Positions 25,345 to 33,300 of a stretch of 50,697 nt of DNA are shown piece after piece. This DNA is from Deltaproteobacteria bacterium (GTDB lineage Bacteria > Desulfobacterota > DSM-4660 > Desulfatiglandales > B25-G16). The stretch's first letter is position 1; each line of letters begins with the position of its first letter. The DNA lies in assembly GCA_019308645.1 (NCBI GenBank), contig JAFDHR010000001.1, positions 1 through 50,697 on the forward strand, read 5' to 3'. A model generated the notes under the pieces. That model had not been told where the DNA came from, did not search any database, and was given only the letters and a program-made list of their open reading frames with translations. The position numbers were made by a program, and so were the translations under genes.

Positions 25345-25496
25345 TATTTTCTTTTCCTCCCAAGCAACCCTGTTACTGGGTCTCTAAATTCTTTGTATTT
25401 GTCTTTAGCAGGCTTCTTAACTATAATAACGCCTGTAACCACTAAAAGATTAAATACAGACAAGCATATGGATATTGTAGATATTATGAGTTCCAT
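25344..25496 (-). CDS. Small single-span membrane protein (50 aa)
   Basis: Starts at ATG 25496. Residues 3-26 are a membrane helix (ELIISTISICLSVFNLLVVT) followed by a basic cytoplasmic tail (DPVTGLLGRKRK). It overlaps the preceding dehydrogenase-like gene by 13 bp and the next gene by 1 bp. Function unknown. Confidence 0.6.
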   Translation of the reverse strand: MELIISTISICLSVFNLLVVTGVIIVKKPAKDKYKEFRDPVTGLLGRKRK

Positions 25497-26197
25497 TTTA
25501 TCACCTGCTCTACTAATTCATTTGGATATTGTTCGTTAAGTATCTTTGCGTTTGGCACAACACAATGCCCGCCAATTTTACCTTCTGGCGGGTCAAGTAT
25601 CGGCCTTGTGTATTTTCCGCCTCCCAAAGCCTTATACAATGCATTATAGCAAAGATTGTACCCCTTATAATCATTAAAATTCATATCAATGTCATCACAT
25701 ACTTGTTTTGCGTATCTTGTATATTCAATCATTACACCATAAAAAGTAGTTGACAACAACTTCAATGCTTCCGTATGTTCAGGCTTTTTTACTATATATG
25801 CAAAGTTACCGGCTTCCTTGGAAAACTCATTTACGGTTTCGTTATAACCTCCCATAAGGAATTTCCATTCCTTTAAATAATCTGCCATATGAATGGTTTT
25901 ATCATTGTGTTTCCCTTCAATCGGTGAATGTACGGCATTTTCTATTTGCGATGTTGTTCCTATTGCCACAGTACTAAAAATAACAGTCGCTTTGGGATTA
26001 AATTGTTTCTGATAATCCTTTACAATCTTAATAAAATCCTTGGAATACGGAATACATATAAGCATTACATCATATATTTTACAATGCTTTTTATTAATAT
26101 AACCATTCACATCATATAAATCTATATTGTGATGCGGTGCAAAAACTCCATATATTCCTTTTCCAACTTCACCATAACCTATCAATATCGCATTCAT
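25484..26197 (-). CDS. Short NDP-sugar dehydrogenase-like protein
   Basis: A 237-aa protein with a Rossmann GYGEVGKG at 8-15. Its C-terminal PPEGKIGGHCVVPN resembles the catalytic-cysteine motif GxGGHCIPVDP of UDP-ManNAc/UDP-glucose dehydrogenases. It is only about half the usual length, lacking the C-terminal substrate domain. It may oxidise a nucleotide sugar or act on a related substrate; it may also be a reduced paralogue with another role. It is the last enzyme in the cassette, 3 bp after neuA-like. Confidence 0.6.
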   Translation of the reverse strand: MNAILIGYGEVGKGIYGVFAPHHNIDLYDVNGYINKKHCKIYDVMLICIPYSKDFIKIVKDYQKQFNPKATVIFSTVAIGTTSQIENAVHSPIEGKHNDKTIHMADYLKEWKFLMGGYNETVNEFSKEAGNFAYIVKKPEHTEALKLLSTTFYGVMIEYTRYAKQVCDDIDMNFNDYKGYNLCYNALYKALGGGKYTRPILDPPEGKIGGHCVVPNAKILNEQYPNELVEQVIKWNS

Positions 26198-26199
26198 TT

Positions 26200-26820
26200 T
26201 TATGACCTCCTGGGATTCTTTAATATGCTTTCCACGATGTAAAAATCGTCCATATCGTCCACGTCAATGCTTCTGCTTTTTGGCATCTGATATTCTATAA
26301 CTTTGTCCCATAACTTGCCTTTATTTAGCAAGTCAATCTTTGTTATGAAAATAGCTCCGTTTCTTTGAAAATGAAAATCTCCATTTTCTTTGCTGTCTAA
26401 CTTTTCTTTATGCTTTATTCTCATGTTATAACCACTATACAAGCTATTCCAGCCAGAATATTGATATTTTTTGAAATAAGCTATGGCCTTGTTAATATCC
26501 TCCGCAGTCCTTAGCGGTGAAGTAGGCTGCAAAAGCATAACAGCATCGACTTTGTTGTATTTTTTTTCATATTCATTTACACAATATTGGCTAAATTCTA
26601 TTTTCCATGAACTGCTATACGCAAATTCTTTCGGCTCTGTTATGCCATAATTTTTATACTGAAAATACTTGTCAGTGAACACAAGCCAGTCGTCAAGCAT
26701 GCTTTCCTCTGCTGCTTCTATCGTATATTCAATCATAGGCTTGCCACATAAAGGATATATATTTTTATTCGGAATTCCCCTTGAATCCCCTCTGGCCGGT
26801 ATGATTCCAAGTATAAACAT
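26200..26820 (-). CDS. neuA: CMP-nonulosonate (sialic/legionaminic) cytidylyltransferase
   Basis: A 206-aa cytosolic enzyme that activates a nine-carbon sugar acid with CTP. Family marks: IPARGDSRGIPNKN (7-20), LLQPTSPLRTAEDI in the middle and SIDVDDMDDF near the C-terminus with metal-binding Asp residues. Length fits short NeuA proteins. With neuC- and neuB-like genes nearby it completes a route to a CMP-activated nonulosonic acid. The exact sugar (sialic, legionaminic or another) cannot be read from sequence. Confidence 0.9.
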   Translation of the reverse strand: MFILGIIPARGDSRGIPNKNIYPLCGKPMIEYTIEAAEESMLDDWLVFTDKYFQYKNYGITEPKEFAYSSSWKIEFSQYCVNEYEKKYNKVDAVMLLQPTSPLRTAEDINKAIAYFKKYQYSGWNSLYSGYNMRIKHKEKLDSKENGDFHFQRNGAIFITKIDLLNKGKLWDKVIEYQMPKSRSIDVDDMDDFYIVESILKNPRRS

Positions 26821-26821
26821 A

Positions 26822-27409
26822 TTATCCCCCTATATACTTACCATAATATTCTTTGCTTAATATGAGATTATATTTTATCTGTGGCATGTAAATAAAATGC
26901 CTATTCAAAAATTTGTTTTTGTATTCATAGCCCTTAAGCTCAATAATATAATTTTCCCCTGTTTTGCTTATTGACACAGCATTGACAAAAGAACTTTGCA
27001 CATGCTTTTCTCCGCTATAGTTTTCTTGTTCTTCTGTGAAATAGTAAACACAATTGTCTGCCCGCCTTATGTCTATTATTTGAGTTTTTGATTCCGTCAT
27101 ATTTGACAGGGCAGTACTTGAAATAATCGCAGCTGCCAGTAATACCACATGAGTCGCCACAATAGACGCACCTATGCAAATCAAGAAATAATCTATTGCA
27201 TCGAAACTACTATCTTCGTTCATCGAGAACAACGTTCCGCATGTTATGATTAAAGCCCCTGCAATTATTCCAGCTGTTAAACATATACAGCATAGCGCAA
27301 TCGTTATGGCTATACATACATACAAGGCGTATTTGCGCTGATTTAAGTCTAGCTTAAACTTGCTTTTCTTGTTGCCATCTATATATTCTTGTACTTCACA
27401 TATATCCAT
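26822..27409 (-). CDS. Membrane protein of unknown function (195 aa)
   Basis: Two long hydrophobic regions (about 27-62 and 70-102, possibly three spans) with a soluble C-terminal beta-like domain. No family recognised. It lies directly after the PspA-like gene and before neuA-like on the same transcript, so it may work at the membrane with either. Confidence 0.6.
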   Translation of the reverse strand: MDICEVQEYIDGNKKSKFKLDLNQRKYALYVCIAITIALCCICLTAGIIAGALIITCGTLFSMNEDSSFDAIDYFLICIGASIVATHVVLLAAAIISSTALSNMTESKTQIIDIRRADNCVYYFTEEQENYSGEKHVQSSFVNAVSISKTGENYIIELKGYEYKNKFLNRHFIYMPQIKYNLILSKEYYGKYIGG

Positions 27410-27433
27410 TATACCCTCCTTGCAGGAAGGGGA

Positions 27434-27910
27434 TTACTCCCCTATCCCATAGAAATCCTGCTTTGCCATCATCTTATCTTCCATGGCCGCAATCTTTTCT
27501 TCCATACGTGCAAAGGTCGAAGTGTCTATATCAATATCCAAATCCTTCAACAGTTCCATAGCTTCCTCTGTAGCCTCTACCACAGTCGCCCTTGCTTCCA
27601 GTACGGCTATTTTACTCTTGCTCTGCTCGATTTTGTCGCTTACATAGTCGTACTTGTCGCCAAGCTTCTTAAGTGCCTGCTCAAGCTTCTCTATGTTCTG
27701 TTCAAGGTAAGCCTTTGACACTTCGTCCGCGATGTCTTTCCGTTTGAGTCCTCTTATATTCGTGTCAAGCTGTACAATCTTTTCGCCTAATGCAAGCTTT
27801 TGTTTCTCCATATCCCTTACTGCCTGCCTTAACATTTTCTTAGGTTCTTCCAGTCTGTCTATTAAGTCATTCCCATGTGCCTTTACTATTCTTTTGATTC
27901 TATTTAACAT
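27434..27910 (-). CDS. PspA/IM30-like protein (shortened)
   Basis: A 158-aa almost fully helical protein. The start MLNRIKRIVKAHGNDLIDRL, followed by EEPKKMLRQAVRDMEKQ, matches helices 0-1 of PspA/IM30, an ESCRT-III-related family that coats damaged inner membrane and stops proton leak. The long coiled coil continues to about residue 110. Typical PspA is about 220 aa, so the C-terminal helices are reduced. A phage-encoded copy among envelope-sugar genes suggests protecting the membrane during infection; inference only. Confidence 0.75.
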   Translation of the reverse strand: MLNRIKRIVKAHGNDLIDRLEEPKKMLRQAVRDMEKQKLALGEKIVQLDTNIRGLKRKDIADEVSKAYLEQNIEKLEQALKKLGDKYDYVSDKIEQSKSKIAVLEARATVVEATEEAMELLKDLDIDIDTSTFARMEEKIAAMEDKMMAKQDFYGIGE

Positions 27911-27913
27911 ATA

Positions 27914-28936
27914 TTATCCCTCCGCTAATATTTTAATTATCTTTTCGCTTGCCGTTCCATCTCCAAATCTGTAATCAGGCTTATATCTGCCATGTCCAAT
28001 TTGCGAATAAGCAGCTCTTAGTATGTTTGACTCGTTCATGTCAACCTGTATTACATTATTTCCTGTTTCCCTGCCCTCCTGCCGATTTCCAACAAGAACA
28101 GCCGGAATGCCTAAATATGCACCTTCTTTTATGAAGCTTGAGCTATTCCCTATGCAACATCTGGCATTGTATATCAAGTCAATATATTCATCAGGCGATA
28201 AGTCTTTCACAAACTCTGCAGGAGCATAATGTATACGCTTCAACATTGCCTTGGCCCCTGCGTCCACATTCGGATTTACCCATACTTTTTTATACGGCAT
28301 AGACTTAACGGCTTCAATAAGCGGATTTATATCTTCCGGGTCCGTAGTGTTTGGATGATGAAGTATTACAACGTAGTCACCTGGCTTATTCATTGGGTTT
28401 AAGCCATCAAGTGCTGTACTGCCAACCGTATATATATAACCGCATTTTGCTGTTCGCATTACCTCTTTATTACACTCACCATAAACAATGTCATATATTC
28501 TGTCTGCCGAATAATCTGTAACAGGAAAATGTATGTCAGCCAATGCCGTTATAGCATCCCGTACTTTATCATCAATAGTCCCGGTAACATCTCCACCTTC
28601 TGTATGAGCTAAAGTTATATTCTGATAACTTGAAGCAATAGCGACAGATAGCACTTCGTATCTGTCGCCATGAATTAATACACAGTCAGGCTGGATCCGT
28701 TTTAAAATACCTGTTATTTGAGTTAAAAGTAATCCAGCAGTTAAACACATTCCGCTTGTTGTATCTGCATTCACAAGACATTCTACTGTTTCATGTGGGT
28801 AATCTATTTTTGTCCATAGTCCTGAAGCTCCAATTATTAGTTTCAGGTCAATGTCTTTGTGCTCGTGAGCTATCTTTATTACAGACTTAAGCCTACCATA
28901 ATTAGCTCTTGAACCTACAAATACGCATAGTCTCAT
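27914..28936 (-). CDS. neuC: UDP-GlcNAc 2-epimerase (NeuC-like, hydrolysing)
   Basis: A 340-aa enzyme of the UDP-N-acetylglucosamine 2-epimerase family, making ManNAc or a related 2-epimer for NeuB. Visible marks: FVGSRANYGRL (6-16), VLIHGDRYEVLSVA, ALAHTEGGDVTG-type motif with LAHTEGGD, and IGNSSSFIKEGAYLGIPAV near the C-terminus. Length is close to NeuC/NnaA/LegG. It overlaps the upstream gene by 4 bp and precedes the PspA-like gene by 3 bp. Confidence 0.9.
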   Translation of the reverse strand: MRLCVFVGSRANYGRLKSVIKIAHEHKDIDLKLIIGASGLWTKIDYPHETVECLVNADTTSGMCLTAGLLLTQITGILKRIQPDCVLIHGDRYEVLSVAIASSYQNITLAHTEGGDVTGTIDDKVRDAITALADIHFPVTDYSADRIYDIVYGECNKEVMRTAKCGYIYTVGSTALDGLNPMNKPGDYVVILHHPNTTDPEDINPLIEAVKSMPYKKVWVNPNVDAGAKAMLKRIHYAPAEFVKDLSPDEYIDLIYNARCCIGNSSSFIKEGAYLGIPAVLVGNRQEGRETGNNVIQVDMNESNILRAAYSQIGHGRYKPDYRFGDGTASEKIIKILAEG

Positions 28937-30099
28937 AGTATGTGATTCAGCATATCTACATATGCTGATTTTGCTCCTCTCATTTCAGCCATTGCCAATT
29001 GACTCTTGTTCATTATTTGCACGGCTTGGCTGTATTGGCTATTGCTTTTCTTAAACTTGCTATCCACGGAATTAATTCTTGACTTGCAAAGCAGCCTTGC
29101 CTTGTTGTCAGTGTCAAACCCATACAGCTTTCCTCCAGGTGGTGTCAGTAAGTCACAATGTTCGGGTAATACAGGACATTCCATTTTCCTGTTCTTATAT
29201 TTATTGGCATAATAAATACCGTATATCACACCAAGCCAGTATTCACATGATGGCCTCTGCTTGTTGAATTCCCCATCAGTTGCCATGTTCACACCATACA
29301 TTTCAATCTGTTCAAATCCTGCATATATTGCCATTGCCAACATCCACGCAGGCTGACAAGAGAAATACTTGAACGGAACAGTTTCGCCTTTCCCATCGGT
29401 CCAACCAAAATGCTTACACAATTCATCTTTAGGAAATGGAATACTGGTTGGCATGTCATCGTAATGCTCCCACATATACACAGGTATCTTAGCCCTCTGC
29501 AGCCATGTTATATGCTCGGGTATATTTTTAGTCGGGCTATACCTAGAATGAATTTCAAACCACCTTGTGGCCTTTGCGTATTGAGGCGGCAACTGAGCTA
29601 AAAACTTGTAAAATTCATTTAGACACCATATTTCACAATCGCTGTTATCAATCCATTTACCGTCTTTGTCTTTGAAAGCCTCTATCCATCCTGGTGCAAA
29701 TCCCATTATCTTTACTTTTTTTGCAGGCTTAGTTTGAGGTTTGCATATTGCTAAAGCTCTTTGAAATTCCTCGTTGCTAAGCGCTCTTTTTTTGAATGCG
29801 TCAATTTGTTTCATTTTTTCTTTAGTCAGTTTTTCTCCTTCGTTTGCTGATATCAAGTCGTTAATATCAATGTCTTTATCTGCATCAGCATTAGAAGTTG
29901 CTGCATACTTCCTGCCCTCAGGGCTTGCCATTAACTCATTATACATGCGTACAACATCTTCTGGCGGAACGAATATGTCCTCGTTTTTTTCTTTGCTTTT
30001 CAATTGATCGATTTTGTTCTTGATTTCTGCTTCTTCAGTCTTTGAAAGCTTTTTTGTTTCTGTTAACTTCTTGCTGTTCTCTGGCATCTTTGTACTCAT
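28933..30099 (-). CDS. Possible glycosyltransferase-like protein of the sugar cassette
   Basis: A 388-aa protein with a charged, disordered N-terminal 110 residues and a globular part (about 125-330). Landmarks: KIMGFAPGWIEAFKD, a CEIWCLNEFYKFL segment, RWFEIHSRYSPTKN, FEQIEMYGVNM and RPSCEYWLGVIYGIYYANKY. The last resembles a phage family of the form QRPxCEYxLGLxxG and distantly GT42/DUF115-type proteins that transfer or handle nonulosonic acids. Location between neuB and neuC fits a transferase using the CMP-sugar. The family call is weak, the position is strong. Confidence 0.5.
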   Translation of the reverse strand: MSTKMPENSKKLTETKKLSKTEEAEIKNKIDQLKSKEKNEDIFVPPEDVVRMYNELMASPEGRKYAATSNADADKDIDINDLISANEGEKLTKEKMKQIDAFKKRALSNEEFQRALAICKPQTKPAKKVKIMGFAPGWIEAFKDKDGKWIDNSDCEIWCLNEFYKFLAQLPPQYAKATRWFEIHSRYSPTKNIPEHITWLQRAKIPVYMWEHYDDMPTSIPFPKDELCKHFGWTDGKGETVPFKYFSCQPAWMLAMAIYAGFEQIEMYGVNMATDGEFNKQRPSCEYWLGVIYGIYYANKYKNRKMECPVLPEHCDLLTPPGGKLYGFDTDNKARLLCKSRINSVDSKFKKSNSQYSQAVQIMNKSQLAMAEMRGAKSAYVDMLNHIL

Positions 30100-30102
30100 C
30101 GC

Positions 30103-30882
30103 CTACCTCCATCTGTTAATATATTTTCTATTTTTTATCTCTTCATCCGACAATGTCGGGAATGGATAACTTGTTAAACGTGCCATGTCCTCTGGCGTAC
30201 TGCTTACTATGTCATCTTTTTTCCCTGTTTTTTCAAGGGTAAAGTGACGTTCGATATAGCCAGGCTTAAGCCCCTTCATTATCGTTAAGGCGTTTGTGCT
30301 ATCCTCTGAATGGTCACTTAGCCCCCACTCCTTAAAGTTTTCTTTCAGATATTCCATTGCTCTGAAATCGTCTACTGTGTATTGTTTTACAGGGTATAGT
30401 GACCTGCAATACATCGGTATTACATTTGTCGCTTTCTCAATAGGCACTAACAATAATCTTTTTACTTCATACCCGTGGTGCATTCCCAGTGAAATAAATA
30501 CTTTGCTAAAATTAGTCAAGCAATAGTAAAGTAGCTCCCAGTTGTTGCAGTCAGGAGAAGCTATTTTCACAGAACTGCCACCTGAAAATTTGTGCCATAT
30601 TTTCGCGCTTTGAATGTCAAATGCAGTAGCAAGTGGTATTATGCTTTTTCCCTTTGCAGTATCAATTATGAATGATAAATCTTCTTCGCTTAACTGGCAT
30701 TGCTTGTAATGCTTGTATGCGTTCTCATAGTCAGGCCAGTCTTTGTTCAGCTTTTCTGCGTCAAAAAGCTGAAATTTGATGTAACTTGCCCCTATTCTAC
30801 TTGCTTTTTTTATAAATTTTTCCATCAAAAAACGCTTGCCTCCATGATTACAGCAAGCGTCACAAATAATTTGAGTTTGCAT
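30103..30882 (-). CDS. neuB: N-acetylneuraminate synthase-like (NeuB, TIM barrel only)
   Basis: A 259-aa NeuB-type condensing enzyme (phosphoenolpyruvate + N-acyl hexosamine to nonulosonic acid). Features: CDACCNHGGKRFLMEKFIKK at the start, IKFQLFDAE, ATAFDIQSAKIW, VKIASPDCNNWELL, SLGMHHG and WGLSDHSEDS, then IERHFTLEKTGKKDD. The C-terminal SAF (antifreeze-like) domain normally found in NeuB is missing. ATG 30882 follows AAGGAG, which is encoded by the last codons of the HNH gene. Confidence 0.85.
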   Translation of the reverse strand: MQTQIICDACCNHGGKRFLMEKFIKKASRIGASYIKFQLFDAEKLNKDWPDYENAYKHYKQCQLSEEDLSFIIDTAKGKSIIPLATAFDIQSAKIWHKFSGGSSVKIASPDCNNWELLYYCLTNFSKVFISLGMHHGYEVKRLLLVPIEKATNVIPMYCRSLYPVKQYTVDDFRAMEYLKENFKEWGLSDHSEDSTNALTIMKGLKPGYIERHFTLEKTGKKDDIVSSTPEDMARLTSYPFPTLSDEEIKNRKYINRWR

Positions 30883-30886
30883 TTTT

Positions 30887-31522
30887 TTACTCCTTTTTAT
30901 ATCCACTGCTTTTATTTAATGCTTTTTCTAACGGCCATTTATTTTTTAATCTCCAGTGTAATAACTGCGGGCTTATATTAATAATTTCTGCCCATTCATA
31001 TACACCTCTTGTTTGCCCTTTATATGTTATTTTTCTGTTATTTCTTTTATTGTTTTGTTGTATTTTCATTGTTGCCCATTTGCAATTTTCTTTGCAATAT
31101 CCTTTATTGTTGTCAATTCTTTCAAGTGTTAAGTTGTCATTATAACCTTTTTTCATATCATCCCAAAAGCCTTCAAATGTGAGCCATTTTTTTGATATGG
31201 TAATTCCTCTGCCTCCATATTTTGAATAATTCTTGTTTTTCAAGTTTGTGCACCTACTTTTCATATGAGACCAAGTATTGTATTGCCTTGTCTTTTTCAT
31301 ATTATGAGTTGTGTTGCTTTTGCCCACTTTGCGGATTTTTTCTTTATTTAAACATCCACAACTTTTTGTATGCCCTCTTGTTAAGTCATAAGTTATAACT
31401 TCAACCAATTTTCCACAATCGCATTTACATAACCATCTCCTTTTATTGTTTTTGCTTTTTGCTTGTTTTAATACTAATAGACGGTTAAATTTTAAACCAG
31501 TTAAATTTTTATGTTTTCCCAT
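30887..31522 (-). CDS. HNH homing-type endonuclease (AP2/HNH)
   Basis: A 211-aa free-standing endonuclease: N-terminal GLKFNRLLVLKQAKSKN, a zinc-binding CKCDCG...SCGCL module, the NTWSHMKSRC region, then the HNH core LTLERIDNNKGYCKENCKWA. It is most like mobile HNH genes that nick DNA at sites they then occupy. It lies between a decayed neuB start (31555-31671) and the intact neuB, and its stop is 5 bp before the neuB ATG. Its ending KKE codons provide the Shine-Dalgarno for neuB, so the insertion is well adapted. Confidence 0.85.
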   Translation of the reverse strand: MGKHKNLTGLKFNRLLVLKQAKSKNNKRRWLCKCDCGKLVEVITYDLTRGHTKSCGCLNKEKIRKVGKSNTTHNMKKTRQYNTWSHMKSRCTNLKNKNYSKYGGRGITISKKWLTFEGFWDDMKKGYNDNLTLERIDNNKGYCKENCKWATMKIQQNNKRNNRKITYKGQTRGVYEWAEIINISPQLLHWRLKNKWPLEKALNKSSGYKKE

Positions 31523-31554
31523 AATAACACCTCTAATATACTATTTAAGCGTTA

Positions 31555-31671
31555 TTATATCATATTACACATGTTTATGCATCCTATTTCAGCAGCTTTT
31601 TCAATGTATTTCTGCATTAAAAAACGCTCACCATTATGGTTGCAGCAAGCGTCAGCCACTACGCGTGTCAT
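31555..31671 (-). pseudogene. Relic of a second neuB (5' end only)
   Basis: ATG 31671 has a good GGAGGTGG site and encodes MTRVVADACCNHNGERFLMQ then KYIEKAAEIG, clearly homologous to the intact NeuB N-terminus (CDACCNHGGKRFLMEKFIKKASRIG). After about 30 residues homology stops and the frame ends at TAA 31555, just before the HNH gene. DNA similarity to the intact copy is roughly two thirds, so it is an older paralogue, not a recent duplication. Confidence 0.8.
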
Positions 31672-31672
31672 G

Positions 31673-31774
31673 TTAACCACCTCCATGTTCGGTGATTTTT
31701 AATTTGAGAAATATAACTTCGGCTTAATCCGTCCACTCAATAGGCTTTAAATTAACGTGTTTCTGTGTACTCAT
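31673..31774 (-). pseudogene. Decayed short ORF with in-frame stop
   Basis: ATG 31774 overlaps the methyltransferase stop (ATGA). It reads MSTQKHVNLKPIEWTD, hits TAA, then continues in the same frame as AEVIFLKLKITEHGGG and stops at 31673. The two-piece frame looks like the remains of a larger gene; identity unknown. It borders the neuB relic. Confidence 0.4.
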
Positions 31775-32646
31775 CTCATGGCACCGACTGTCATCATAGC
31801 TTTTAATATGCATAAATCGTTTGCGCAACTCAAAAATGCCTTGAGCTTTTCAATGTCAGGCTTTTTATACTCTGGTTCCTGTGGCTTTGCTCTCAAAGCA
31901 ATAATATACAGCTTGTTTCCGATTTCTTCTGGTATATAATTAGAAAATATCGGTCTAAAACCTGTTTTCACAAGCATGGCTGCCAATGTTTTTTCTGTAA
32001 AATTATATAAATGTGCATTACTTAAATATGCATCCATGGTTATTTGTATATTGGTATTAAGCAAATCAGGAACACTTACCATTAATGCAGCTTTTTCATC
32101 CATTATTGAGTGTATTTTTTTCAATACTTTAACAGGAGAATGCATGTGCTCTAATGTATTCAGCATGGTTATACATCTAAACTTTATGTCAGTTTCATAG
32201 TCTAATATGTCGACTTTCTGAACGTTTTTTGCTTCCTGAGCTGCATCTATGCCAATAACAGGAGCTACTACTTTATTGATTTTTGCAATATCTTTTACTG
32301 CGTCAACCAACTTTCCTGTGCTGGCTCCTATGTCAAGGAACGGAGTAACTAATGTCTTTGTCGCTATTAAAAAGTCCAATGCATTTTTAGCATGATTCAT
32401 TTCAGCTTTCGGGTTTAATTTGTATGTTTCCCTGTAATGCTTTCCATAAAAATCTTTTAGTCCTTCTCTATCCATCTTAGGAATAATATATACGAGGCCG
32501 CAATTATTACAAATAACGTTGCCCCCATTAATAATACTGTTATTTTCATCTCTTATCACCTTGCTATATAATTTATTTTCTTTATCACGCTCCGTCTTGT
32601 TCCATATTTCTGTATAGTCTGTATTCCCGCACAATTCACATTTCAT
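31771..32646 (-). CDS. SAM-dependent methyltransferase with zinc-binding N-terminus
   Basis: A 291-aa enzyme. Residues 1-50 have CELC and CNNC pairs, as in the sugar C-methyltransferase (TylCIII/NovU-like) layout. The class I Rossmann core follows with FLDIGASTGKLVDAV (about 104-118), the acidic IGIDAA and a NTLEHMHSPVKVLKKI segment. Probably methylates a sugar or lipid in the cassette pathway; the acceptor cannot be deduced. It is co-directional with the neighbours on the cargo transcript. Confidence 0.8.
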   Translation of the reverse strand: MKCELCGNTDYTEIWNKTERDKENKLYSKVIRDENNSIINGGNVICNNCGLVYIIPKMDREGLKDFYGKHYRETYKLNPKAEMNHAKNALDFLIATKTLVTPFLDIGASTGKLVDAVKDIAKINKVVAPVIGIDAAQEAKNVQKVDILDYETDIKFRCITMLNTLEHMHSPVKVLKKIHSIMDEKAALMVSVPDLLNTNIQITMDAYLSNAHLYNFTEKTLAAMLVKTGFRPIFSNYIPEEIGNKLYIIALRAKPQEPEYKKPDIEKLKAFLSCANDLCILKAMMTVGAMR

Positions 32647-32665
32647 GATTGACCTCCTTGGGTTC

Positions 32666-33067
32666 TTATATATCCCTTAATAGTTTTTTATATTTATCTC
32701 TATCTTTGCAATACTTTTCATAACGTCCATATATAGAATCCTTGCAATACTTTTCATAACGTCCATATATAGGATCCCTTATTTTTATATATCTTTTATA
32801 AGGACAATAAGGGAAAAACAAAAACCACTTATGGTTTTTGTCGCACAAATTATTATTCTTGTCTATTTTACATCTTAAGTTGCTATCGAGATGCTTACAT
32901 TGATACCATGCGTAAAGTCCGCATCCATACGCGTGCCCTTCACATATAATTTTTATGCCTTTACATTTTCTTATAGCTTTACGTTTTTGCAATGCTTCGC
33001 CTAAATATTTTTTAAACTCTTTTCGCTTTTTTGTACGTTCTTTGAGAAAATCCTCTTTAATTTCCAT
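32666..33067 (-). CDS. Cys-rich small protein with tandem 12-residue duplication
   Basis: A 133-aa basic protein, very Lys/Tyr/Cys-rich. A central region contains several cysteines and histidines (KIICEGHAYGCGLYAWYQC) suggesting zinc binding. Near the C-terminus IYGRYEKYCKD occurs twice in tandem, reflecting a direct DNA repeat at about 32705-32775. No family recognised. Confidence 0.6.
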   Translation of the reverse strand: MEIKEDFLKERTKKRKEFKKYLGEALQKRKAIRKCKGIKIICEGHAYGCGLYAWYQCKHLDSNLRCKIDKNNNLCDKNHKWFLFFPYCPYKRYIKIRDPIYGRYEKYCKDSIYGRYEKYCKDRDKYKKLLRDI

Positions 33068-33156
33068 TTATCGGCCTCCTTGGGTTCTTAATTAACTCTT
33101 ATTAAAAAGCATTATTAATAAAATTAATAATATAATGCATATAGGTATGCAATTTA

Positions 33157-33300
33157 TTAAAAAACTTTTTTATAAAATTCTTTGTCAATATTTTCGTTGC
33201 ATGATTTACATATATAAGCATAATCAAATGTGCCTGGTCCCGTTTCTATCGTTGTTAAATTATTTATAGACCCGCACTTTATGCATTTTCTCATTAACAT
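33157..33300 (-). CDS. Tiny zinc-ribbon protein (47 aa)
   Basis: ATG 33300 overlaps the dehydrogenase stop (TGATG); an alternative ATG at 33294 is better spaced from GGAGG. It has CIKCGS and CKSCNE pairs around a short strand region, a minimal zinc ribbon. Function unknown. Confidence 0.6.
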   Translation of the reverse strand: MLMRKCIKCGSINNLTTIETGPGTFDYAYICKSCNENIDKEFYKKVF

